NCBI RefSeq assembly: GCF_009830105.1
Contig: NZ_WURB01000011.1
Span: 1 to 64,000 of the forward strand
Source of the DNA: Microvirga makkahensis
Lineage (GTDB): Bacteria; Pseudomonadota; Alphaproteobacteria; Rhizobiales; Beijerinckiaceae
Length of the DNA stretch: 64,000 nt
Direction of reading: 5' to 3'
The number at the start of each line of letters is the position of its first letter. Within the stretch, counting starts at the first letter, position 1. Under the pieces are notes generated by a model that did no database searches, had not been told where the DNA came from, and saw only the letters and a program-made list of their open reading frames with translations. Shown piece by piece: positions 17,735-27,793 of this stretch. Both the position numbers and the translations under genes were made by a program.

Positions 17735-19647
17735 TCGTCGTCACGCATCTCTTGGGAGCGGGCCACCTCACGCGGGCAGCAGCCCTCGCGCGCGCCTTCT
17801 CGCAGGCGGGTCACGCGACGACACTGGTTTCAGGAGGAAGCCCTGCGCGACCCGCGGGCCTCGACGGCGTCGCCTTCGTGCAACTGCCGCCCGTGCGTAT
17901 CCTCGGCACGGATTTCACGACCTTGCTCGATGAGGATGGCGCACCCGTCGACAATTTCCGGCTGGCAGAACGGCGCATTCTTCTTCTCGACACGTTGAGG
18001 ACGTTCAGGCCCGATATCGTCATCACCGAGCTCTTCCCCTTCGGGCGCCGCGTTCTCGCGGGCGAGTTCATGACCTTTCTGAAGGACGCGCGGAGCCTGG
18101 ACCCGGGTCCCCGCATTCTCTGTTCGATCCGCGATATTCTCGCCCCTCCCTCGAAGCCCGAGCGCATCGAGGAGACCCATGCGCGAATCCTGGAGAATTA
18201 CGAGGCCGTTCTCGTTCACGGCGATCCGCGTATCGTGCCCCTGGAGGCTACATGGCCGGTGGACGAGCGCATCCGCCCGCTGATCCGCTATACCGGCTAT
18301 GTGGACGAAAACCCGGAGCCCCTGGAACAGGGAGACCGCAAGGGCATCCTCGTGTCAGGCGGATCGAGCGCCGCAAGTCTGCCACTCTACCGCGCCGCCA
18401 TCGCGGCCGCGCAGGAGATCGCCGACAGGCCGTGGCGCATCCTGATCGGACGCGGCGTGACGGACGCCGACTTCACCGCACTTCGCCACGGCGCGCCCTC
18501 TCATGTGACGATCGAGCGCGCAAGGCCTGATTTCCGCAACCTTCTAGCGCACGCCGAATTGTCCGTCAGCCAGGCCGGCTACAACACCGTCGTCGATCTT
18601 CTGCGCAGCCATGCCAAGGCAGTGCTCGTCCCCTTCGAAGCGGGACAAGAAACAGAGCAGCGCCTGCGCGCGGAACGCCTCAAGGCGCTTGGCCTTGCCG
18701 AGATCGTGCCGGAGGCGGACCTCTCGCCCCAGCGCCTTGCCGAGGCCGTTCGGCATGGCCTGTCGCGCCAGCAATCGCTACCCCCCAGCATCGATCTGGA
18801 CGGCGCGCGCGAAAGCGTCGCCGTCGCGGAGAGCCTGGTGCCGGCCCACCCTGCCCTCCACCGCCCCGTCGACTGGTCGCCCCTGGATCGGGCGCTCGAC
18901 CGTGCCGGCGATCGCGGCGGCACCGTCCGGTTCTGGTGGCGAGACGACGACGCGGTTGCGGACACGCCCCAGCTCGACCGTCTCATGGCCCTGAGCCGCA
19001 GCGCCCGGGCCAGCGTCGCCCTGGCCGTGATCCCGAGGAGCCTCAAGCCCTCGCTCGGCGAACGCCTGCGCAGGGACGATGCGGCCTTCGCCCTGGTCCA
19101 TGGCTGGTCGCACGCGAACCATGCTCCTGCCGGGGAGAAGAAGGCGGAATTCGGACCTCACCGTTCCGTCGACGCCATGGCCGCCGAAGCGGAGCGGGCC
19201 CTTCACGTCGCACGCGACCAGTTTGGCCATAAGCTCCTCCCGGTCTTCGTGCCGCCATGGAACCGGATTTCGCCCGATCTGGCGCAGCACCTGCCGCGGG
19301 CAGGTTTCACGGGCCTTTCCGCCTTCAACGATCGGAAGGAGGCTAGGTCCGCCGAAGGCCTGCTGCAGGTCAATACCCATATCGATCCGATCGACTGGCA
19401 CGGCACGCGAAGTCTGGACGATCCGAAACGGATCGTCGCAAGGCTCGCCGCCGCCATCGACCGCAGGGTCATCGGGGAGGCTGACAGGGAGGAACCCATC
19501 GGGCTCCTGACCCATCATCTGATCCACGACGATGTCATCTGGACGTTTTGCGAGAAACTCATGATGCATCTTGCCGCCCGGGAGATCCCCTTCCTCCGTC
19601 CGGATGATGTGTTTTCGAGGAGAAACAGGATCACAGCTTCGGCGTGA
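17722..19647 (+). CDS. Glycosyltransferase fused to polysaccharide deacetylase-like domain
   Basis: A 641-residue two-domain protein. Residues 1 to about 385 form a COG4671/MurG-like glycosyltransferase (LLGAGHLTRAAALARAF near the start; SQAGYNTVVDLLRSH in the donor half), similar to the first gene of the run. From about 395 there is a NodB-like deacetylase module with RFWWRDDDAV (metal aspartates), LVHGWSHANH (histidines) and VPPWNRI. The combination suggests a sugar is transferred and then N- or O-deacetylated by the same polypeptide. Since no signal peptide is present, the deacetylase half should act in the cytoplasm, on a lipid-linked or nucleotide-linked intermediate. It ends 32 bases before the ABC importer genes. 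Confidence 0.84.
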   Translation: MRVLIVVTHLLGAGHLTRAAALARAFSQAGHATTLVSGGSPARPAGLDGVAFVQLPPVRILGTDFTTLLDEDGAPVDNFRLAERRILLLDTLRTFRPDIVITELFPFGRRVLAGEFMTFLKDARSLDPGPRILCSIRDILAPPSKPERIEETHARILENYEAVLVHGDPRIVPLEATWPVDERIRPLIRYTGYVDENPEPLEQGDRKGILVSGGSSAASLPLYRAAIAAAQEIADRPWRILIGRGVTDADFTALRHGAPSHVTIERARPDFRNLLAHAELSVSQAGYNTVVDLLRSHAKAVLVPFEAGQETEQRLRAERLKALGLAEIVPEADLSPQRLAEAVRHGLSRQQSLPPSIDLDGARESVAVAESLVPAHPALHRPVDWSPLDRALDRAGDRGGTVRFWWRDDDAVADTPQLDRLMALSRSARASVALAVIPRSLKPSLGERLRRDDAAFALVHGWSHANHAPAGEKKAEFGPHRSVDAMAAEAERALHVARDQFGHKLLPVFVPPWNRISPDLAQHLPRAGFTGLSAFNDRKEARSAEGLLQVNTHIDPIDWHGTRSLDDPKRIVARLAAAIDRRVIGEADREEPIGLLTHHLIHDDVIWTFCEKLMMHLAAREIPFLRPDDVFSRRNRITASA

Positions 19648-19679
19648 TGCGTTATGATGAGTGCCTGCTGGAGGAGCCC

Positions 19680-21545
19680 ATGGAAGCGCCGCTCCTGTCG
19701 ATCCGTCAGCTGACGGTCGACTTCCATACCGATGCCGGTGATTTCCGGGCGGTGGACGGTCTGACCTTCGACATTCCGAAGGGCAGGACGGTAGCGCTCG
19801 TGGGCGAGTCCGGCTCGGGCAAATCGGTGACGGCCCAATCCATTCTCCAGATCCTGCCCAGGAAAGCGCGGATCTCCGGCGGCTCGATCCTCTTCGACGA
19901 TCCCAACCTCCAGGCCCCGGTCGATATCGCGTCCCTCAAGCCTGAGGGAGAGGCCATGCACCAGCTGCGCGGCGGGCGCATCGCCATGATCTTCCAGGAG
20001 CCGATGACCTCTCTCTCGCCGCTGCACACCATCGGCGATCAGATCTCCGAGGCGCTTCTGATCCATGCGGATGTGAGCAAGGCGAAGGCCCTGCAGCGCA
20101 CCACGGAGGTGCTGGCCCGGGTCGGCTTTCCCGATCCGAAGCGGGCCTTGCGCAATTACCCCTTCGAATTATCCGGAGGCCTCCGCCAGCGCGCCATGAT
20201 CGCCATGGCGCTGATCACGCGGCCCGCTCTTCTGATCGCGGACGAGCCGACGACGGCGCTCGACGTGACCACGCAGGCCCAGATCCTCGACCTCATCAAG
20301 GAGCTTCAGGCCGAGACGGGCATGTCGGTGCTGCTGATCACGCATGATCTCGGCGTCGTCGCGAACATCGCCGACGAGGTGGTCGTCATGTATCGCGGCA
20401 GGATCACGGAGGCGGGATCCCGCGAGGAGATCTTCCGCAACGCCCAGCACCCCTATCTCCAGGCGCTCATCCGCGCGGTACCGCGCTTTGCCATGGCCGA
20501 AGACGAGCGCCTGACCCCGATCCGCGAGGTGAAGAGCGCGACGCTCGCGCACATCCATGCGCCCGAAAGGCCGCAGCCGCAGGGCCCGATCCTGAGAGCG
20601 GAAGGACTGACGAAATGCTTCACGCTCCGCTCCGGCCGCTTCTTCGGCAAGCCGCGCATCGTCCGGGCCGTGAACGGCGTCGACCTCTCGCTGCCACTCG
20701 GCAGCACGCTCGGTCTCGTCGGAGAGTCGGGCTGCGGCAAGACCACCGTTTCCAAGATGATCATGCGTGCCCTCGAGCCCGACGCCGGGCGCGTCCTGTT
20801 CGACGACGGCACGGGCCCGAAGGACGTTCACCGCATCGAAGGAAAGGAGCTGACCGCCTATCGGCGTTCCGTGCAGTTCATCTTCCAGGACCCGTTCTCG
20901 TCGCTCAATCCCCGCATGACCGTCTACGAGATCCTGACCGAGCCGCTTCGCATCCACGATATCGGCACGCCCGACGAGCGCTATCATCGCGTGAAGCAGC
21001 TGCTCGACATGGTAGGCCTCGATCAGCGCTCCCTGCGCCGTTATCCGCACTCCTTCTCCGGCGGGCAGCGTCAGCGCCTGGGCATCGCGAGAGCCTTGGC
21101 GCTCGAGCCGCGCGTGCTGTTATGCGACGAGCCGGTTTCCGCACTCGACGTGTCGGTGCAGGCGCAGGTGTTGAACCTGCTGAAGGATCTGCAATCAGCC
21201 CTTGGGCTTTCCTATATCTTCGTGTCCCATAATCTCGCGGTGGTGGATTACATCGCCGACACCATCGCCGTGATGTGCCGAGGCTATATCGTGGAGGAGG
21301 CACCGAAATCCTCCCTCTTCCGAAACCCGGTTCATCCCTACACGCAGGCGCTTCTCGCGGCAGTCCCGGATCCGGATCTCGACCGTCCCCTCGATTTCGC
21401 GAAACTGCGCGCCGGCCGTTTCTCCGACCCCGCCGAGTGGCCCGAGCCATTCCGCATTCCGGACGGCGAATTCGGCACGATGAAGGAGATCGAGCCGGGC
21501 CACAAGATCCGCATCGGACCCGCCGCGGCGCAGGAGGCTGCGTGA
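19680..21545 (+). CDS. Peptide-type ABC importer ATPase, two fused ATP-binding domains
   Basis: A 621-residue fusion of two DppD/DppF-like ATPases. The first half has [19 protein letters not shown] and [12 protein letters not shown]; the second half has [19 protein letters not shown] and [12 protein letters not shown]. All Walker and signature motifs are intact in both. I start at ATG 19680, preceded by GGAGG at 19670-19674, not at 19644, which overlaps the previous stop. It energises uptake by the permeases encoded 2 kb downstream. The fused-ATPase layout is like YejF/GsiA; the substrate could be oligopeptides or another amino-linked compound. Confidence 0.93.
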   Translation: MEAPLLSIRQLTVDFHTDAGDFRAVDGLTFDIPKGRTVALVGESGSGKSVTAQSILQILPRKARISGGSILFDDPNLQAPVDIASLKPEGEAMHQLRGGRIAMIFQEPMTSLSPLHTIGDQISEALLIHADVSKAKALQRTTEVLARVGFPDPKRALRNYPFELSGGLRQRAMIAMALITRPALLIADEPTTALDVTTQAQILDLIKELQAETGMSVLLITHDLGVVANIADEVVVMYRGRITEAGSREEIFRNAQHPYLQALIRAVPRFAMAEDERLTPIREVKSATLAHIHAPERPQPQGPILRAEGLTKCFTLRSGRFFGKPRIVRAVNGVDLSLPLGSTLGLVGESGCGKTTVSKMIMRALEPDAGRVLFDDGTGPKDVHRIEGKELTAYRRSVQFIFQDPFSSLNPRMTVYEILTEPLRIHDIGTPDERYHRVKQLLDMVGLDQRSLRRYPHSFSGGQRQRLGIARALALEPRVLLCDEPVSALDVSVQAQVLNLLKDLQSALGLSYIFVSHNLAVVDYIADTIAVMCRGYIVEEAPKSSLFRNPVHPYTQALLAAVPDPDLDRPLDFAKLRAGRFSDPAEWPEPFRIPDGEFGTMKEIEPGHKIRIGPAAAQEAA

Positions 21546-21772
21546 TGACGAACCTCCCGAGGGACGAGTCGATCGAGGACAGGGACGAGCACCTTGGTTT
21601 CACCCCACTTCCCCACCGGGCTTGTTCCGTGAACCCCGATCATGTGAAACGCCGCGCTCGTCCGATCGGGATGGACGGGGCCGGGGCAAGGGTACCGACG
21701 TCGCACCGACATAGGCCGTCGCTCGCGCCTCCATCTCCTTCCAGCAACGGGAAGAAAAGTCTCCTGCGCCGT
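21546..21772. other. Gap inside the ABC importer operon with repeat-like sequence
   Basis: About 227 bases separate the ATPase and substrate-binding genes. The stretch shares GTCCGATCGGGATG (21660-21673) with the meaB-asparaginase gap and continues in GGGGCCGGGGCAAGGG, so a dispersed extragenic element may have inserted here. An open frame runs through it from upstream, but codon use and the downstream signal peptide argue that it is non-coding. Confidence 0.4.
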
Positions 21773-23680
21773 ATGAACCGGCTCCTTGGACTGAAACTCC
21801 TTGTCGCCGCATGTCTTGCGAGCCTGCTTCCCCTGCCGCTCCTCGCGCAGCCGATGCAGGAAACGCCATTTTTCAAGGACGGCGAGAAGAACCTGCCTCC
21901 GGTCGCCGAGCGGGTTCCTTCGGCGCCGCTCGTGGTCGAGGCCGCGGGTCAGCCCGGCGGGGAAGTCGTGACGCTCGTGCCGCGCGCCCGCGACATCCGC
22001 TACATCTCGACCTATTCCTACACCCGTCTCGTCGGCTACGACCGGCACCTGCAGCTTCAGCCCGACCTGCTCGAGACATTCGAGAACCAGGGGGATATGG
22101 TCTTCACCTTCACCCTGCGCGCCGGCCACCGCTGGTCGGATGGGACCCCCTTCACGGCGGAGGATTTCCGTTACTATTGGGAGGACATCGCGCTCAACAA
22201 GGAGCTGTCGCCGGCAGGACCTCCCGAGTTCATGCTGGTTGACGGAAGGCCTCCGCGCTTCGAGGTGCTGGACGAGCGTACGATCCGCTACAGCTGGGAC
22301 AAGCCCAACCCGCGCTTCCTGCCGCAACTTGCGGGGCCCATCGATCCCGCGATCTACCGGGCCTCGAAATACCTCAAGCAGTTCCATGCGAGGTATGCCG
22401 ACAAAGCCTCACTGGAAGAGCGAGCCAACGAGCAGAAACTGAAATCCTGGGCCGCACTTCACAACCGCATGGACGACATGAAGGAGCAGACGAACCCGGA
22501 CCTGCCGACCCTCATGCCTTGGCGCGTCACGAATTCGGCCCCTGCCACCCGCTTCGTCTTCGAGCGCAATCCCTTCTATCACCGGATCGACAAACAGGGT
22601 CATCAGTTGCCCTATCTCGACCGGATCGTCATGGACGTCTCCGCCAGCGGGCTCTTCGCTGCCAAGGCCAATGCAGGCGAGACGGATCTCCTGTTCCGCG
22701 GCCTTTCCATGGGCGATATCCCCGTGCTCAAGGAAGGCGAGAAGATGCAGGGCTACAAGACGCTGATCTGGCCCTATGCGCGCGGCACGGAACTGGCTCT
22801 CTATCCCAATCTCAACACCGTGGATCCAGTCTGGCGCCGGCTCAACCGGGACGTGCGCTTCCGCCGCGCCCTGTCTCTCGGCATCGACCGCAAAACCCTG
22901 AACAATGCTCTGCTCTTCGGGCTCGGGACGGTAGGCAACAACACGGTGGTGCCGGAGAGCCCTCTCTTCTCGCCGGAGCTGCGCACGCTCAATGCAGAGT
23001 ACGACCCGGACCGGGCCTCCCGGCTCCTCGACGAGATCGGCCTGACGAAACGCAACGGCGCGGGCTTCCGTCTGCTGCCGGACGGGCGCGAACTGGAAAT
23101 CATCGTAGAGACGGACGGCGAGAGCAGTCTCGTGGTGGACGGGCTGACCCTCATCTCCGAGTTCTGGCGCGAGATCGGGGTGCGGCTGTTCGTGAAGCCG
23201 CAGGATCGCACGGTCCTGCGCAACCGCTCCTTCGCGGGCCTGACAATGATGGTCGCGGCGCCCGGTTTCGACAACGCCGTTCCCACTGCCATCATGCCGC
23301 CGACGGAATTCGCACCCATGCGGCAGGACAATTACGCCTGGCCGAAATGGGGCCAGTATGTCGAGACCAAAGGTATGAACGGAGAGGCCGTCGATCTGCC
23401 GGAGGCCAAGCGGTTGTCCGAACTCTACGATACCTGGATGTCGACGGGCGACGAGGCCGTGCAAGCCCAGGTCTGGCGCGAGATGCTCCGCAATCACGCG
23501 GAGAATCAATGGGTGATCGGCACGGTGGCCGGCGCCCTGCAGCCCATCGTGGTCCGCAACGGTCTGCAGGGGCTGCCCGCCAAGGCACTCTACTCCTGGG
23601 AGCCTACCGCCATGCTCGGCATCTACCGGATCGACGAGATCTACTGGAGCAAGGCCGCCGGAAGAGAGGCCAGCCGATGA
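21773..23680 (+). CDS. ABC importer substrate-binding protein (SBP family 5)
   Basis: A 635-residue periplasmic binding protein. The ATG at 21773 gives a clean signal peptide (MNRLLGLKLLVAACLASLLP, cleavage near LLAQ). TFTLRAGHRWSDGTPFTAED is the family-5 fingerprint, followed by DVRFRRALSLGIDRKTLNNA. The long form (over 600 residues) is like YejA-type proteins that bind oligopeptides or peptide-nucleotides. The stop overlaps the next permease start by four bases (ATGA at 23677-23680). The ligand is not readable from the sequence. Confidence 0.92.
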   Translation: MNRLLGLKLLVAACLASLLPLPLLAQPMQETPFFKDGEKNLPPVAERVPSAPLVVEAAGQPGGEVVTLVPRARDIRYISTYSYTRLVGYDRHLQLQPDLLETFENQGDMVFTFTLRAGHRWSDGTPFTAEDFRYYWEDIALNKELSPAGPPEFMLVDGRPPRFEVLDERTIRYSWDKPNPRFLPQLAGPIDPAIYRASKYLKQFHARYADKASLEERANEQKLKSWAALHNRMDDMKEQTNPDLPTLMPWRVTNSAPATRFVFERNPFYHRIDKQGHQLPYLDRIVMDVSASGLFAAKANAGETDLLFRGLSMGDIPVLKEGEKMQGYKTLIWPYARGTELALYPNLNTVDPVWRRLNRDVRFRRALSLGIDRKTLNNALLFGLGTVGNNTVVPESPLFSPELRTLNAEYDPDRASRLLDEIGLTKRNGAGFRLLPDGRELEIIVETDGESSLVVDGLTLISEFWREIGVRLFVKPQDRTVLRNRSFAGLTMMVAAPGFDNAVPTAIMPPTEFAPMRQDNYAWPKWGQYVETKGMNGEAVDLPEAKRLSELYDTWMSTGDEAVQAQVWREMLRNHAENQWVIGTVAGALQPIVVRNGLQGLPAKALYSWEPTAMLGIYRIDEIYWSKAAGREASR

Positions 23681-24696
23681 TCCGCTTTCTGTTGCGTCGC
23701 CTCGCTACCATGGCCGTTACGCTCATCATCATCTCGGCCCTCGTGTTCTTCATCATCAAGCTGCCGCCGGGAGACTTCCTCACCAACCTGATCCACGAAT
23801 TGCGGGCCCAGAACGACACCGCCGCCATCGCCAAGGCGGAGTTCCTGATCAAGCAATACGGTCTCGACCGCCCGGCCTGGCAGCAATACCTGATCTGGAT
23901 CGGCGCGATGCCGGGTGTCGATGGATTCTCGGGCCTTCTCCAGGGCGATTGGGGTTGGTCCTTCGAATACGACAAACCCGTCGTGGAGGTGGTGGGCGAT
24001 GCCCTGTGGCTGACGCTTCTCGTGAACCTCGCGGCGGTGATCTTCATCCACCTGGTCTCGATTCCCATCGCCATCTACTCCGCCACGCGGCAATATTCCC
24101 TGGGCGACTATCTGGCGACCTTCATCGGCTATATCGGGCTCGCGACCCCGAGCTTCCTGCTCGCCCTCATCCTGCTCTACTACCTGAACCGCTGGTTCGG
24201 CCTCTCCATCGGTGGCCTCTATGACGCGAAATTCGCGGGAGAACCCTGGACCTGGGAGAAGATCAGGTCGCTCCTGACCCATCTCATCGTGCCCACCATC
24301 GTGATCGGTCTCGCAGGCACCGCATCGATGATCCGGCGCATGCGCGCGAACCTGCTCGACGAATTGGGCAAGCAATATTACGTGACGGCGAAGGCCAAGG
24401 GACTCGGGCCGACGAAGGCTCTCCTGAAATACCCCTTCCGCATGTCCCTCAACCCCTTCATCGCCGATATCGGCAACCTGCTGCCGCATCTGGTGTCCGG
24501 CTCGGTGCTGGTATCGCTGGTGCTCAGCCTTCCCACAGTGGGTCCCATTCTGTTGAGCGCGCTGAAGAACCAGGATCAGTTCCTGGCCGGCTTCATCCTG
24601 ATGTTCGTGGCGGTTCTCACCGTGGTCGGCATGCTGATCTCGGACCTTCTCCTGGCCTGGATCGATCCGCGCATCCGCATGGGAGGCGCGCGATGA
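23677..24696 (+). CDS. ABC importer permease (DppB-like)
   Basis: A 339-residue inner-membrane permease: the first segment is RRLATMAVTLIIISALVFFI, followed by the DppB/OppB family motif KLPPGDF, a long periplasmic loop and five further segments. The coupling-loop region ARAKGLG-like AKAKGLGPTKALLKY sits near 245-260. It pairs with the following permease, and the two start-stop overlaps (23677 and 24693) point to tight cotranslation. It forms half of the pore for the binding protein encoded upstream. Confidence 0.93.
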   Translation: MIRFLLRRLATMAVTLIIISALVFFIIKLPPGDFLTNLIHELRAQNDTAAIAKAEFLIKQYGLDRPAWQQYLIWIGAMPGVDGFSGLLQGDWGWSFEYDKPVVEVVGDALWLTLLVNLAAVIFIHLVSIPIAIYSATRQYSLGDYLATFIGYIGLATPSFLLALILLYYLNRWFGLSIGGLYDAKFAGEPWTWEKIRSLLTHLIVPTIVIGLAGTASMIRRMRANLLDELGKQYYVTAKAKGLGPTKALLKYPFRMSLNPFIADIGNLLPHLVSGSVLVSLVLSLPTVGPILLSALKNQDQFLAGFILMFVAVLTVVGMLISDLLLAWIDPRIRMGGAR

Positions 24697-25856
24697 ATAC
24701 GCTGCCGACCCGTACGCGTCATTACGTCGACCCGACGCCCTTCGACCCGGGCACGACGGAACCCATCGGCACCGAGAACGAGAGGTTTTATCGCGCCTCG
24801 TCCTGGCAGCTCATGTGGTGGAAGTTCCGCCGCCACAAAGTGGCCGTGGCGGCCGCCTTCGTGCTGTTCGCCTTCTATCTCGTGGTGCCCTTCGTCGAGG
24901 TGATCGCGCCCTACAACCAGACCAAGCGCCACGGCGATTTCCTCTACGCACCGCCGCAGGGCATTCACCTTATGCACGAGGGACGCTTCGTCGGCCCCTT
25001 CGTGTATCCTTACCAATACAGCTTCGATCTTGAGACCTTCCGGCGCGTCTACACGGTCGACACCTCCCGGCCGCAGCCGCTCCGGTTCTTCTGCCGGGGC
25101 GATTCTTACGAATTGTGGGGCGTTTTCCTCACGAACGTGCATCTCGTCTGCCCGCCCGAGAATGGCACGATGTTCATCCTCGGAACCGACAGGCTGGGGC
25201 GCGATCTCTTCTCGCGCATCATCTACGGTGCGCGCATCTCGCTCACCATCGGCCTCATCGGCATCGCGGTGTCGTTCACCCTGGGTCTCTTCTTCGGCGG
25301 GCTCGCAGGCTATCTGGGCGGCTGGGTGGATCACGTGATCCAGCGCATGATCGAGATCCTGCGCTCCCTGCCCGAACTCCCCCTGTGGCTCGCGCTCTCG
25401 GCGGCGCTGCCGCCGAACTGGAGTCCGATCCTCGTCTTCTTCGGCATCACGATCATCCTGGGGCTCCTCGACTGGCCGGGCTTGGCGCGGGCCGTGCGCT
25501 CGAAGCTGCTCGCCCTGCGCGAAGAGGATTTCGTGAAGGCCGCCGAACTGATGGGCGCTTCGAAGAAGCGCATCATTGCGCGCCATCTCATTCCGAACTT
25601 CATGAGCCACCTGATCGCGTCCGCGACGCTCTCGATCCCGTCCATGATCCTCGGCGAGACCGCCCTCTCCTTCTTGGGGCTGGGCCTGCGTCCGCCGGTC
25701 ACCAGTTGGGGCGTGCTGCTCAACGAGGCGCAGAACCTCGCCGCCGTGCAGCTCCATCCGTGGCTGCTCTTTCCCATGGTTCCGGTGATCGTGGTGGTAC
25801 TCGCCTTCAACTTCATGGGTGACGGCCTGCGCGACGCGGCCGACCCGTATCATTAG
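24693..25856 (+). CDS. ABC importer permease (DppC-like)
   Basis: A 387-residue permease of the DppC/OppC type. After an N-terminal cytoplasmic tail, KFRRHKVAVAAAFVLFAFYL is the first segment and DRLGRDLFSRIIYGARISL is the conserved family motif. A coupling loop EDFVKAAELMGASKKRI lies at about 276-292. It has an unusually large loop of about 120 residues between segment one and that motif. It ends the operon; a bidirectional terminator follows at 25994-26020. Confidence 0.93.
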   Translation: MNTLPTRTRHYVDPTPFDPGTTEPIGTENERFYRASSWQLMWWKFRRHKVAVAAAFVLFAFYLVVPFVEVIAPYNQTKRHGDFLYAPPQGIHLMHEGRFVGPFVYPYQYSFDLETFRRVYTVDTSRPQPLRFFCRGDSYELWGVFLTNVHLVCPPENGTMFILGTDRLGRDLFSRIIYGARISLTIGLIGIAVSFTLGLFFGGLAGYLGGWVDHVIQRMIEILRSLPELPLWLALSAALPPNWSPILVFFGITIILGLLDWPGLARAVRSKLLALREEDFVKAAELMGASKKRIIARHLIPNFMSHLIASATLSIPSMILGETALSFLGLGLRPPVTSWGVLLNEAQNLAAVQLHPWLLFPMVPVIVVVLAFNFMGDGLRDAADPYH

Positions 25857-25861
25857 CGCTG

Positions 25862-25980
25862 CTCCTCGCGATGGCCACGTTCGTCCCGGCCATCTCGATC
25901 AAGAAAGACGCGGCGCTTCACGCCTTCGGGATTACCGGCACAAGGCCGGGAATGACATGGACGGGACGCAGATGTCGTGG
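25862..25980. repeat. Intergenic palindromic repeat-like sequence
   Basis: This gap between convergent genes contains ACCGGCACAAGGCCGGGAATG with arms CCGGC and GCCGG near 25943-25958, a hairpin of the extragenic type frequent in Hyphomicrobiales. No gene is seen. Confidence 0.4.
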
Positions 25981-25993
25981 AGCGGCCCGCAAC

Positions 25994-26020
25994 AAAAAAG
26001 GCGCCGCGAGGCGCCTTTTT
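25994..26020. terminator. Bidirectional rho-independent terminator
   Basis: AAAAAAGGCGCC, loop GCGA, then GGCGCCTTTTT makes a stem flanked by A and T runs on both strands. It serves the ABC importer operon on the plus strand and rhlE on the minus strand. Confidence 0.85.
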
Positions 26021-26023
26021 CAC

Positions 26024-27499
26024 TTACCGGCGGCGGGGGCTCTTTTCGAGCCATGCCACCTGGGCTCCGTCGCGCCGTCCGTCCGTGGAACGGGCGGCGG
26101 GGCGAGCCTGCTGCGGGGAACGCTGCCCCTGGGCAGGCTTCTGTCCCTGCGCGGGGCGCGGCTGGCCCGCGACCGGATGACCGCCCTGAGGCTGGCCGCC
26201 TGCGGGCTTTCCGCCGCGACCGCGACGACGCTTGGGCCCCTTGTCGGCATTCGGATCTGAATTGCGCGGCTGGCCATGGCCCTGATGCCCGCGGGCATGG
26301 GGAGCCGGACGACCGCGCTGCGGCTCGCTGCGACGCTCGGCGTTCTCCGCGGGAGCCGGAGCGGCGGGCAGTCCTTCCGGCAGCGGCATGACCGGCACCT
26401 TCAGGCGCGTCAGCTTCTCGATGTCCTTGAGATAAGCCTTCTCCTCGTCGTTGCAGAACGAGATCGCGAGTCCCGAGGCCCCGGCACGCGCGGTGCGGCC
26501 GATGCGGTGGACGTACGATTCCGGCACGTTCGGGAGGTCGTAGTTGATGACGTGCGTCACGCCCTCGACATCGATGCCGCGCGCGGCGATGTCGGTCGCA
26601 ACCAGCACCCGGCACGATCCGTCACGGAAGGCCGCCAGGGCGCGCTCGCGCTGCGGCTGCGACTTGTTGCCGTGAATGGCCGCGCCCACGATGCCGGCCT
26701 TGTCGAGGCCACGCACCACCTTGTCAGCGCCGTGCTTGGTACGCGTGAAGACCAGCACGCGGTCGATGGCCGGATCGCGCAGGAGCGTCTCGAGCAGGAC
26801 CTGCTTGCGGTTCGTCGGCACGAAGATGACGCTCTGGTCCACGCGCTCGGCAGTGGTGGCCACGGGGGTCACCGCCACATGGGCCGGATCGCGCAGGAAG
26901 GAATCGGCGAGAGTCGAGATCGTCTTCGGCATGGTGGCCGAGAAGAACAGGCTCTGACGATTCTTCGGCAGCAGGGTCACGATGCGCTTCAGGGCATGGA
27001 TGAAGCCGAGATCGAGCATCTGGTCGGCCTCGTCGAGGACGAGAATCTCGATGTCGCGGAGGCTCAACGACTTGCGGTCCACGAGGTCGATGAGGCGGCC
27101 GGGAGTGGCCACGAGCACGTCGACGCCCTGGGCGAGCGCCTTCTCCTGGCGGGAGATGGTGACGCCGCCGAACACCACCTCTGTGGCGAGACGCAGGTTG
27201 CGGCCATAGGCCTTGAAGCTGTCGGCGATCTGGCCGGCAAGCTCGCGGGTCGGGCTCAGCACGAGCACACGGGCGCTCTTGTGCTTGCGCGGCTTCGGAT
27301 CGTTCGACAGGCGGTGCAGGATCGGCAGCGCGAAAGCCGCCGTCTTGCCGGTGCCGGTCTGGGCGATGCCGCAGACGTCGCGGCCTTCCATCGCATAGGG
27401 GATGGTCTGGGCCTGGATGGGCGTGGGCTTCTCGTAACCCTCGGCGATCAAGGCCTTCAGGATCGGCTGGGCCAATCCGAAATCTGTGAAGAGTGTCAA
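26024..27499 (-). CDS. rhlE: DEAD-box ATP-dependent RNA helicase RhlE
   Basis: A 491-residue DEAD-box helicase with Q motif (PTPIQAQTIP), motif I AQTGTGKT at 46-53, PTRELAGQ, VLDEADQM, the SAT motif FFSATMP, ATDIAARGIDVEGV and YVHRIGRTARAG. The last 110 or so residues are a basic, low-complexity tail rich in Arg, Gly, Gln and Pro, typical of RhlE-type proteins that bind structured RNA. It probably helps ribosome assembly or RNA decay, especially in the cold. It diverges from the MFS gene across about 290 bases, long enough for a regulated leader, though I see no specific motif there. Confidence 0.95.
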   Translation of the reverse strand: MTLFTDFGLAQPILKALIAEGYEKPTPIQAQTIPYAMEGRDVCGIAQTGTGKTAAFALPILHRLSNDPKPRKHKSARVLVLSPTRELAGQIADSFKAYGRNLRLATEVVFGGVTISRQEKALAQGVDVLVATPGRLIDLVDRKSLSLRDIEILVLDEADQMLDLGFIHALKRIVTLLPKNRQSLFFSATMPKTISTLADSFLRDPAHVAVTPVATTAERVDQSVIFVPTNRKQVLLETLLRDPAIDRVLVFTRTKHGADKVVRGLDKAGIVGAAIHGNKSQPQRERALAAFRDGSCRVLVATDIAARGIDVEGVTHVINYDLPNVPESYVHRIGRTARAGASGLAISFCNDEEKAYLKDIEKLTRLKVPVMPLPEGLPAAPAPAENAERRSEPQRGRPAPHARGHQGHGQPRNSDPNADKGPKRRRGRGGKPAGGQPQGGHPVAGQPRPAQGQKPAQGQRSPQQARPAARSTDGRRDGAQVAWLEKSPRRR

Positions 27500-27793
27500 G
27501 GTGATATTGTCTTTCGAACGGATGCGGTGAGCCGCAAAGCAGGTTCGGCTTGGATCAGCAAAGGCGCTTCAGGGCTCTCAAGGCGACAGCCCGCGTGATG
27601 GAGCTATCGTATGGGTCAAGCGATTGAAGAAGGGGACCGGGTTTTCACCGTTCAGGCGAATTTCCGTCACGCAGTCCCGCTCAAGCGGCTCGTGGTCGAG
27701 CGCTGACGCCGTGTTGCTCATATGAGGGCTAAAGGCCTATCCGTCAACCTCTGAGCCTGACATAACAGGCCGCGGCAGCATAAGAAAGCATTC

